DNA of 5,123 nt from Gammaproteobacteria bacterium (GTDB lineage: Bacteria; Pseudomonadota; Gammaproteobacteria; Xanthomonadales; Xanthomonadaceae): assembly GCA_012510865.1 (NCBI GenBank), contig JAAZHF010000284.1, positions 1 through 5,123 on the forward strand, written 5' to 3'. This document shows, in pieces, positions 1 to 5,123 of this stretch (positions are counted from its first letter, which is position 1; every line of letters begins with the position of its first letter). The position numbers were made by a program, and so were the translations under genes. The notes beneath the pieces are model-generated. The model saw only the letters and a program-made list of their open reading frames with translations, did no database searches and had not been told where the DNA came from.

Positions 1-55
1 ACCTCGAACGGAGTAGAAGCGAGGCTGATCCCAACCAGGAATGACGGGGCGGCGC
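1..55 (+). promoter_or_regulatory. Partial 5' leader of cstA
   Basis: Only a short stretch upstream of cstA is visible and I see no convincing -35/-10 pair, so the promoter probably lies outside the window. The segment holds two GGA triplets, at 10-12 and 38-40. The second is part of an AGGA at 37-40 that directly abuts the upstream candidate start codon ATG 41 and lies 15 nt before the second candidate, ATG 56. Neither spacing is ideal for a Shine-Dalgarno site. In E. coli the cstA leader is bound by CsrA at GGA-containing sites near the start. Whether that applies here is speculation. Confidence 0.25.
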
Positions 56-2131
56 ATGAAGGGTGGAATCGGCAAGCTGGCATGGGCCGTGCTCGCGTTG
101 CTGGTCGCGTTCTGCCTGGGCACCATCGCCCTCCGGCGCGGGGAATCGATCAACGCGCTGTGGATCGTGGGCGCGGCGGTCTCGATCTACCTGGCCGCCT
201 ACCGCTTCTATGCGCGCTTCATCGCCGACCGGGTGTTCGGCCTGGATGCGAGCCGGGCGACGCCGGCGATGGTCCACAACGACGGCCTCGACTACGTGCC
301 CACCAACAAGCACGTGCTGGTCGGCCACCACTTCGCCGCGATCGCGGGCGCCGGCCCCCTGGTCGGGCCGGTCCTCGCCGCGCAGATGGGCTACCTGCCG
401 GGCACGCTCTGGCTGATCGTCGGCGTGGTCCTCGCCGGAGCGGTCCAGGACTTCATGGTGCTGGTGGTCTCCAGCCGCCGCGACGCGCGCTCGCTGGGCG
501 ACCTGGTGCGCGAGGAGATGGGCCAGGTGCCGGGCACCATCGCCCTGTTCGGCGCCTTCCTGATCATGATCATCATCCTCGCGGTGCTGGCGATGATCGT
601 GGTGAAGGCGCTGGCGGAAAGCCCCTGGGGCATGTTCACGGTCATCGCCACCGTGCCCATCGCGATCTTCATGGGCATCTACATGCGCTACATCCGGCCT
701 GGCAGGATCGGCGAGATATCGGTCATCGGGCTGGTGCTGCTGGTGCTCGCGATCTGGTACGGCGGCGTCATCGCCGCGCACCCGGCCTGGGGCCCGGCCT
801 TCACGTTCACCGGCGTGCAGATCACCTGGATGCTGATCGGCTACGGCTTCGTCGCCGCGGTGCTTCCGGTGTGGCTGCTGCTCGCTCCGCGCGACTACCT
901 GTCCACCTTCCTCAAGATCGGGGTCATCGTGGGTTTGGCCATCGGCATCCTGATCGTGATGCCCGAGCTGCGGATGCCGGCGCTGACCCAGTTCACCGAC
1001 GGCACCGGCCCGGTGTGGAAGGGCTCGATGTTCCCGTTCCTGTTCATCACCATCGCCTGCGGCGCGGTGTCGGGCTTCCACGCACTGATCGCGTCGGGCA
1101 CCACGCCGAAGCTCATGGCCAACGAGCGCCACGCGCCCTACCTGGGCTACGGCGGCATGCTGATGGAATCGTTCGTGGCGATCATGGCCATGGTCGCCGC
1201 CGCCATCATCGACCCCGGCGTGTACTTCGCGATGAACAGCCCGGCGGCGGTGATCGGCGTGGATCCGGTGCAGGTCGCGCAGACGGTGTCGGACTGGGGC
1301 TTCACGGTCACCCCGGAGGTGCTGGTGCAGACCGCCGAGGACGTGGGCGAGGCCTCGATCATCTCCCGCGCCGGCGGCGCGCCGACCCTCGCGGTCGGCA
1401 GCGCGCAGATCTTCCATGCGGTGATCCCGGGCGAAGGGATGATGGCCTTCTGGTACCACTTCGCGATCCTGTTCGAGGCGCTGTTCATCCTGACCGCGGT
1501 GGATGCCGGCACCCGCTCCGGACGCTTCATGCTCCAGGACCTGCTTGGAAACTTCGTGCCGGTGATGCGCAAGACGGACGCGTGGGGACCCAACCTGATC
1601 GCCACCGGCGGCTGCGTCGCGCTGTGGGGCTACTTCCTGTATGTCGGCGTCACCGATCCGCTGGGCGGCATCAACATGCTGTGGCCGCTGTTCGGCATCG
1701 CCAACCAGATGCTGGCCGGGATCGCGCTGATGCTGTGCACGGTGGTCCTGTTCAAGATGAAGAAGGACCGCTACGCCTGGGTGCCCATCATCCCGACCGC
1801 CTGGTTGCTGGCCTTCACGCTCAGCGCCGGCTGGATCAAGATCTTCGACGCCGATCCCGGCGTGGGCTTCCTGGCGCAGGCGAACAGGTACCGCGCCGCG
1901 ATCGACGCCGGCGAGCTGATCGCGCCCTCGAAGGACTTCGGCGGCATGCAGCAGATCATGTTCAACAACTACGTCAACGCCGGCCTGACCGCGCTGTTCA
2001 TGCTCGTCGTGGTCGCGGTGCTGTTCTATTCGGTCGGCGCGATCCGCAAGGCACGCGCCACCGCGACGCGCACCGACCGCGAGACCGCCTACGTCGCGCT
2101 GTCCGAAGGCCAGCAGAAGGCCTGGCTCTGA
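56..2131 (+). CDS. cstA: Carbon starvation protein A (pyruvate/peptide transporter)
   Basis: This is an inner-membrane transporter of the CstA/BtsT family; E. coli CstA takes up pyruvate and has been implicated in peptide uptake during carbon starvation. The 691-residue product (numbered from ATG 56) matches the family along its whole length and is close to the roughly 700 aa of E. coli CstA. Family hallmarks are the VPTNKHVL and [15 protein letters not shown] blocks (about 81-105), GAVQDFMVL (128-136), [12 protein letters not shown] (about 274-285), [18 protein letters not shown] (335-352), [11 protein letters not shown] (368-378), [11 protein letters not shown] (438-448), LTAVDAGTR (479-487) and [16 protein letters not shown] (540-555). 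About 15-17 hydrophobic segments are visible; the last, near 638-660, precedes a charged C-terminal tail. N-terminal CstA and C-terminal CstA_5TM regions are both present. Start: ATG 56 gives an N-terminus that lines up in length with E. coli CstA as I recall it. ATG 41, in frame, would add MTGRR and is not excluded. The stop overlaps the ybdD start. The gene appears intact. Confidence 0.96.
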   Translation: MKGGIGKLAWAVLALLVAFCLGTIALRRGESINALWIVGAAVSIYLAAYRFYARFIADRVFGLDASRATPAMVHNDGLDYVPTNKHVLVGHHFAAIAGAGPLVGPVLAAQMGYLPGTLWLIVGVVLAGAVQDFMVLVVSSRRDARSLGDLVREEMGQVPGTIALFGAFLIMIIILAVLAMIVVKALAESPWGMFTVIATVPIAIFMGIYMRYIRPGRIGEISVIGLVLLVLAIWYGGVIAAHPAWGPAFTFTGVQITWMLIGYGFVAAVLPVWLLLAPRDYLSTFLKIGVIVGLAIGILIVMPELRMPALTQFTDGTGPVWKGSMFPFLFITIACGAVSGFHALIASGTTPKLMANERHAPYLGYGGMLMESFVAIMAMVAAAIIDPGVYFAMNSPAAVIGVDPVQVAQTVSDWGFTVTPEVLVQTAEDVGEASIISRAGGAPTLAVGSAQIFHAVIPGEGMMAFWYHFAILFEALFILTAVDAGTRSGRFMLQDLLGNFVPVMRKTDAWGPNLIATGGCVALWGYFLYVGVTDPLGGINMLWPLFGIANQMLAGIALMLCTVVLFKMKKDRYAWVPIIPTAWLLAFTLSAGWIKIFDADPGVGFLAQANRYRAAIDAGELIAPSKDFGGMQQIMFNNYVNAGLTALFMLVVVAVLFYSVGAIRKARATATRTDRETAYVALSEGQQKAWL

Positions 2132-2355
2132 TGGCCGGCGCCCTGGTCCCGCTCGACTACTTCGCCACGCACAGGCGGGTGTGGCGCAGGGTGCTGCAGA
2201 CGGCCCGCCTGTGCTGCGGCATCCCGGACTACGACAACTACGTGCGGCACGTGCTCGAGAAGCACCCGGACCGGGAGCCGATGGACTACCCGACGTTCTT
2301 CCGGGAGCGGCAGGAAGCCCGCTACGGCGGGCGCGGCGGCTTCCGCTGCTGCTGA
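2131..2355 (+). CDS. ybdD: YbdD/YjiX family small protein, CstA partner
   Basis: This is a 74-residue protein of the YbdD/YjiX family (formerly DUF466), whose genes follow cstA or btsT in many proteobacteria. It probably assists the transporter, but its molecular role is not firmly known. Diagnostic motifs are GIPDYDNYV (30-38), [23 protein letters not shown] (45-67, read in two parts: HPDREPM, then [16 protein letters not shown]) and a C-terminal Cys-Cys pair (73-74). No membrane segment or signal peptide is apparent, so it is likely cytoplasmic or membrane-associated. The ATG at 2131-2133 shares one base with the cstA stop (TGATG), which implies translational coupling. AGAAGG at 2115-2120, inside the end of cstA, is a plausible ribosome binding site 10 nt before the ATG. 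An additional Cys pair at 28-29 precedes the GIPDYDNY motif. This reading frame stays open far upstream through cstA, but only this portion is the real gene. Confidence 0.95.
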   Translation: MAGALVPLDYFATHRRVWRRVLQTARLCCGIPDYDNYVRHVLEKHPDREPMDYPTFFRERQEARYGGRGGFRCC

Positions 2356-2379
2356 GGCCCGGGAGCGCCCGCGCGCGGA

Positions 2380-2407
2380 ACGGCCGCGGCCGCCCTGCCG
2401 CGGCCGT
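2380..2407. terminator. GC-rich hairpin between convergent genes, possible bidirectional terminator
   Basis: The arms ACGGCCGCGGC (2380-2390) and GCCGCGGCCGT (2397-2407) form a perfect 11-bp stem with a 6-nt loop, 24 bases past the ybdD stop. Its position between convergent genes fits a terminator shared by ybdD and the DUF819 gene. Neither flank has a proper T-tract, so it is not a classic Rho-independent terminator. It could instead act as a 3'-end stabilising structure or work with Rho. Confidence 0.45.
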
Positions 2408-2416
2408 CGTGTCCGT

Positions 2417-2434
2417 GGCGGCGCGTGCGCCGCC
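2417..2434. repeat. Inverted repeat (GC hairpin) in the convergent spacer
   Basis: GGCGGCG (2417-2423) pairs with CGCCGCC (2428-2434) around a CGTG loop, giving a 7-bp perfect stem. It lies just past the DUF819 stop codon on the - strand and could contribute to transcript end formation. Its right arm shares bases 2432-2434 with the next inverted repeat, so the two folds cannot coexist on one RNA. There is no adjacent T-run. Confidence 0.4.
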
Positions 2435-2452
2435 GGCGCGTCAGGCGCCGGC
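2432..2452. repeat. Inverted repeat spanning the DUF819 stop codon
   Basis: GCCGGCGC (2432-2439) pairs with GCGCCGGC (2445-2452) around a 5-nt loop, GTCAG. The loop contains the stop codon of the - strand gene (2441-2443). It competes with the 2417-2434 hairpin. Very GC-rich sequence makes chance palindromes common, so function is uncertain. Confidence 0.35.
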
Positions 2453-3781
2453 CATCACCCGCAGGACCTGGCCCAGGCCATAGGCGATCACGGTTCCGGT
2501 GGCATAGCCCACCGTCCCGAGCAGCACGCCGACCGGGGCCAGCGTGGGATGGAAGGCCGCGGCGACCACGGGTGCCGAGGCGGCGGCGCCGATGTTCCCC
2601 TGGGAGCCCACCGCGAAGTAGAACAGCGGGGCGCGCACCATCTTCGCCGCCGCGTAGAGCACAAGGATGTGGACCAGCATCCAGACCACGCCGATCGCGA
2701 TCAGCTCCGGGCGGTTGGCGAGCTTCAGGAAGTCCATCTGCATGCCGATGCAGGCGATCAGGAAGTACAGGAACACCGTGCCCATCTTCGATGCGCCGGC
2801 GTTCTCCAGCCTGCGCACCGGGGTGAAGCTGAGCGCCAGTCCCGCGAGCGTGGACAGCACGATCACCCAGACGAAGGGGGTGTCCAGGCTGAACTGGCTG
2901 GCCCAGGTGGTGTTGGCCCTGAACCAGGCCGACGCCGGGTCCGCCACGAAGTGCGCCAGTCCGACCAGGCCGAAGGCCACGCCCACGATCACCATCAGGT
3001 CGGTCAGCGTCGGGATGCGCGCGTTCGCCGCCTCGTAGGCCGCCACCCGTTCGCGCATTTCGTCGATGGCGCGGGTGTCCGCGCCCGAGCGGGCGTCGAT
3101 CTGCGGCGCCCGGTTGGCGAGGAACAGAAGCGTGCCCATCCACAGGCTGGCAATGGCCACGTCGACCACCGCGAATTGCCCGAACAGGGTGGCGTCGACC
3201 TCGTAGATCTCGCGGATGGCGACCATGTTGGCGCCGCCGCCGATCCAGCTGCCCGACAGCGCCGCCATGCCCTTCCAGGTATCGCCGGCGACGGCCGCCG
3301 GCCAGAACCATTCCATCAGCTGGAAGCTGGCGATCGCGCCCAGCACGATGCCCAGCGTACCCGCGCAGAACACGAACAGCAGCCGCGGCCCGAGCTTGAG
3401 GATGCCCTTCAGGTCGATCGACAGCGTCAGCAGCACCAGCGCCGCCGGCAGCAGCACGCGGCTGGCGACCGGGTTGTACAGCGCACTGCCCTCGCCGTCG
3501 ATCAGGCCCACGGTGTTGTAGATCGCCGGGACGAAATAGCACAGCAGCAGCGCCGGCACCCAGGCGAAGAACTTCTTCCAGAACGGCGTCGGGCCCGAGG
3601 CAAGCCAGAAGATGACGCCCAGCGTGGCGGCGATCAGGCCGAAGACCACGACGTCGTTGGTGATCATCGGGGCCGCGGCTTCGATCGCCTCCGCGGCTCC
3701 CAGCGGATCCATGGCGTCAATGGCGGCGGCTTCCCGGGCGGCTTCCCGGGCGGCGTCGGGCGCGGTGGCGGACTGGGCCAT
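2441..3781 (-). CDS. DUF819 family integral membrane protein (putative transporter)
   Basis: This 446-residue polytopic membrane protein belongs to the DUF819 family (B. subtilis YjcL-like). The family has no established substrate and to my knowledge is grouped with secondary transporters of the CPA/anion-transporter type. About 10-11 hydrophobic segments run from near residue 43 to the C-terminus. Two glycine-rich signature blocks lie in the two halves: SGSWIGGGANMVAI (176-189) and GSQGNIGAAASAPVVA (392-407). These plausibly are re-entrant or broken helices of a two-fold repeated fold. A charged loop (about 224-256, rich in Arg, Asp and Glu) separates the halves. The first 38 residues form an Ala/Glu-rich, non-hydrophobic extension carrying an AREAAREA repeat. 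The start at 3781 is supported by AGGAA 8 nt upstream; Met24 and Met39 are in-frame alternatives nearer the family core. It lies 84 bp downstream of the S9 peptidase gene on the same strand and may be co-transcribed with it. Family assignment is firm; transport function is inferred. Confidence 0.92.
   Translation of the reverse strand: MAQSATAPDAAREAAREAAAIDAMDPLGAAEAIEAAAPMITNDVVVFGLIAATLGVIFWLASGPTPFWKKFFAWVPALLLCYFVPAIYNTVGLIDGEGSALYNPVASRVLLPAALVLLTLSIDLKGILKLGPRLLFVFCAGTLGIVLGAIASFQLMEWFWPAAVAGDTWKGMAALSGSWIGGGANMVAIREIYEVDATLFGQFAVVDVAIASLWMGTLLFLANRAPQIDARSGADTRAIDEMRERVAAYEAANARIPTLTDLMVIVGVAFGLVGLAHFVADPASAWFRANTTWASQFSLDTPFVWVIVLSTLAGLALSFTPVRRLENAGASKMGTVFLYFLIACIGMQMDFLKLANRPELIAIGVVWMLVHILVLYAAAKMVRAPLFYFAVGSQGNIGAAASAPVVAAAFHPTLAPVGVLLGTVGYATGTVIAYGLGQVLRVMAGA
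3728..3751 (-). repeat. Two exact 12-bp tandem repeats in the DUF819 gene
   Basis: GGCTTCCCGGGC occurs at 3728-3739 and again at 3740-3751 on the + strand. On the coding (-) strand each unit reads Ala-Arg-Glu-Ala, giving residues 11-18. Because the unit is a multiple of three, gain or loss of copies would change length without shifting frame. Confidence 0.9.
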
Positions 3782-3789
3782 CGGCTGGG

Positions 3790-3794
3790 TTCCT
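3790..3794 (-). promoter_or_regulatory. Ribosome binding site deciding the DUF819 start
   Basis: On the - strand AGGAA (3794-3790) lies 8 nt before the ATG at 3781-3779. It favours the long form of the protein, including its Ala/Glu-rich N-terminal extension, over the internal Met24 and Met39. Confidence 0.7.
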
Positions 3795-3823
3795 GTGGTC
3801 TGGGGAAATGACGGGCGAACCGC

Positions 3824-3855
3824 CGCACGGCCGGCACGCGTCCGGCGGCCGTGCG
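3824..3855 (-). terminator. Hairpin after the S9 peptidase gene, possible attenuating terminator
   Basis: Arms CGCACGGCCG (3824-3833) and CGGCCGTGCG (3846-3855) form a perfect 10-bp stem with a 12-nt loop, starting 10 bases beyond the peptidase stop codon on the - strand. The sequence following on that strand has scattered Ts but no solid T-tract, so termination may be partial. It could instead be an mRNA-stabilising or processing element between two co-transcribed genes. Confidence 0.4.
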
Positions 3856-3865
3856 CGGATATGGA

Positions 3866-5123
3866 TCAGCGGCCGATGTGCTTCTTCAGCCAGGCGTTGA
3901 CGGTGTCATGCCAGAGGATGCTGTTCTGCGGCTTGAGCACCCAGTGGTTCTCGTCGGGGAAGTAGAGCAGCTGCGAGTCGATCCCCTGCCGCTGCAGGGC
4001 GGTGAAGCTCGACAGGCTCTGGTCGATCGGCACCCGGAAGTCGTTCTGGCCGGCCACCACCAGCATCGGAACGCGCCACTTGTCGATGTGCCGCGCAGGG
4101 TTGTGGCGCTCGTACGCCTCGGGCGCGTCGTAGACCGTGCCGCCGTGCTCCCACTCGGTGAACCACAGCTCCTCGGTCACCAGTCCCATCGAACGGGTGT
4201 CGAACACGCCGTTGTGGTTGACCAGGCACTTCCAGGGCCCGTTCCACTGGCTCGCGATCCAGTTGACCATGTAACCGCCGTAGCTGGCACCAAGCGCGCA
4301 GGCCCTGTCGCCGTCGAGGAAGTCGTAGCGCTCCAGGGCGGCGGCCCAGCCCTTCTGCAGGTCGACCAGCGGCTTGCCACCCCAGTCGCCGCTGATGGCA
4401 TCGGTGAAGGCCTGCCCGTAGCCGGTGGAACCGTGGAAGTCGATCATGACCACGGCATAGCCCTGGCCGGCGTAGGTCTGCGGGTTCCAGCGGTAGCTCC
4501 AGCCGTTGCCGAAGCTGCCCTGCGGACCACCGTGGATCAGGAAGGCGACCGGATACTCGCGACCCTCCTCGTAGTTCCATGGCTTGACCACGTAGCCGTG
4601 CACGGTGGCGTCGTTGGAGCCCTTGAAGCTGAACTGCTCGTAGGCGCCGAAGTCCACGCCGGGGAGGCGCTCGGCCGCGGTCGGGGTGATGGCGCGCGTT
4701 CCCTGCCCCTCGAGGTCGGCGACATGGATCACGTCGCCGGTGTCGATGGCGTTGCGGCTGAAGGCCAGGGTCGGGCCCGCCACCTCGAACGCGGAGATGC
4801 TCCCGCCGCCGACCAGTTTGACGACCTCGCCGCTGGCGACGTCGACGCGGAACAGCGGGTATTCACCGGTGTCCTGCGCCGCCACGTACAGCGTGCGGCC
4901 ATCGGCGGAGGGCTGCATGCTGCTCGGGGAGCGGTCCCAGCCTGGCGCGATCTCGCGGCGCTCGCCGCTCGCGAGGTCCAGCGCCATCAGCGCGAAGCGG
5001 TCGGCCTCGAAGCCCGGGCGGGCCATCGCGCGGTAGAACAGCGTGCCGCCGTCCGCGCTGAACACGGGGCCGGCATCCCAGGCCTTGTTGTCCGCCGTCA
5101 GGTTCTCGGGCGCCGCCTTGCCG
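3866..5123 (-). CDS. S9 family serine peptidase, DPP5/acylaminoacyl-peptidase-like (5' end outside window)
   Basis: This is the C-terminal 418 residues of a prolyl-oligopeptidase-family (S9) serine peptidase; full-length relatives are roughly 650-700 aa. The frame stays open to the window edge, so the true start lies beyond 5123; the GTG at 5065 is internal. Numbering from the first complete codon (5122-5120), residues 1 to about 160 are the end of the beta-propeller, with PD40-like strands PVFSADGGTLFYRA (about 19-32) and PSADGRTLYVAAQ (about 71-83). The alpha/beta-hydrolase domain follows. It has HGGP (197-200), the nucleophile motif GASYGGYM with Ser280 (codon 4285-4283), Asp361 in GQNDFRVP (codon 4042-4040) and His393 in DENHWVL (codon 3946-3944), so the catalytic triad is intact. 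NHNGVFDT (302-309) resembles bacterial DPP5-type enzymes, which cleave dipeptides from oligopeptide N-termini. Periplasmic or secreted location is typical, but any signal peptide is out of view. Exact specificity cannot be told from sequence alone. Confidence 0.94.
   Translation of the reverse strand, partial: GKAAPENLTADNKAWDAGPVFSADGGTLFYRAMARPGFEADRFALMALDLASGERREIAPGWDRSPSSMQPSADGRTLYVAAQDTGEYPLFRVDVASGEVVKLVGGGSISAFEVAGPTLAFSRNAIDTGDVIHVADLEGQGTRAITPTAAERLPGVDFGAYEQFSFKGSNDATVHGYVVKPWNYEEGREYPVAFLIHGGPQGSFGNGWSYRWNPQTYAGQGYAVVMIDFHGSTGYGQAFTDAISGDWGGKPLVDLQKGWAAALERYDFLDGDRACALGASYGGYMVNWIASQWNGPWKCLVNHNGVFDTRSMGLVTEELWFTEWEHGGTVYDAPEAYERHNPARHIDKWRVPMLVVAGQNDFRVPIDQSLSSFTALQRQGIDSQLLYFPDENHWVLKPQNSILWHDTVNAWLKKHIGR

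Noticed and set aside
82..2130. Long open + frame running through cstA and into ybdD, potentially a 757-residue protein
   Set aside because: Its translation before 2131 is Arg/Gly/Pro/His-rich, typical of the off-frame of a GC-rich gene, while the cstA frame matches a known family throughout. Only the part from 2131 is real (ybdD).
2322..3542. Long - strand frame overlapping the DUF819 gene
   Set aside because: It is an off-frame of the DUF819 gene, with low-complexity Arg/Gly/Ala composition and no recognisable motif.
2549..3811. 420-residue + strand open frame opposite the DUF819 gene
   Set aside because: It lies antisense to a well-supported gene and has Arg/His/Gln/Asp-rich composition without domain signatures, as expected of an antisense shadow in GC-rich DNA.
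3856..3900. Possible -10/-35 promoter for the DUF819 gene around the end of the peptidase gene (CATATC with CTGAAG upstream on the - strand)
   Set aside because: Both hexamers match consensus poorly and high-GC promoters cannot be called on such weak similarity.
3906..4580. 224-residue - strand frame inside the peptidase gene
   Set aside because: It overlaps the catalytic domain of the S9 peptidase in another frame and has arginine-rich shadow composition.
5063..5065. GTG as the start of the S9 peptidase
   Set aside because: The frame stays open upstream to the window edge, and the upstream residues (including LTADNKAWDAGP) continue the beta-propeller domain, so this is an internal valine codon.

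Overview
The window is very GC-rich, with G/C strongly preferred at third codon positions. It carries three chromosomal genes and the 3' part of a fourth, all recognisable. The protein sequences look like those of a high-GC gammaproteobacterium, most plausibly the Xanthomonadaceae/Lysobacteraceae (Lysobacter, Luteimonas, Pseudoxanthomonas type). That placement rests on overall impression of the CstA and S9 peptidase sequences and was not tested by a search. There are no tRNA or rRNA genes, no CRISPR array, and no insertion sequence or other mobile-element signature.

Layout. The left half (56-2355, + strand) is a two-gene unit: cstA, a polytopic carbon-starvation pyruvate/peptide transporter, followed by ybdD, a 74-residue partner protein whose ATG overlaps the cstA stop codon by one base. 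An 85-bp convergent spacer (2356-2440) holds strong GC-rich hairpins and separates this unit from the right half, which is read on the - strand. The right half starts, in transcription order, with the C-terminal 418 residues of an S9-family (DPP5/acylaminoacyl-peptidase-like) serine peptidase (5123-3866, truncated by the window edge). After an 84-bp gap with another hairpin comes a DUF819-family membrane protein (3781-2441).

How the genes may work together. CstA/YbdD takes up small carbon sources (pyruvate and, by older evidence in E. coli, peptides) under nutrient limitation. The S9 peptidase would release dipeptides from oligopeptides. The DUF819 protein is an uncharacterised transporter-like protein directly downstream of the peptidase on the same strand. 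A peptide-scavenging neighbourhood is a reasonable reading, but the link between peptidase and DUF819 protein is inference from position only.

No clearly new system is visible. The most useful leads are the S9 peptidase-DUF819 pairing, the repeat-bearing N-terminal extension of the DUF819 protein, the extra cysteine pair in YbdD, and the overlapping hairpins in the convergent spacer.
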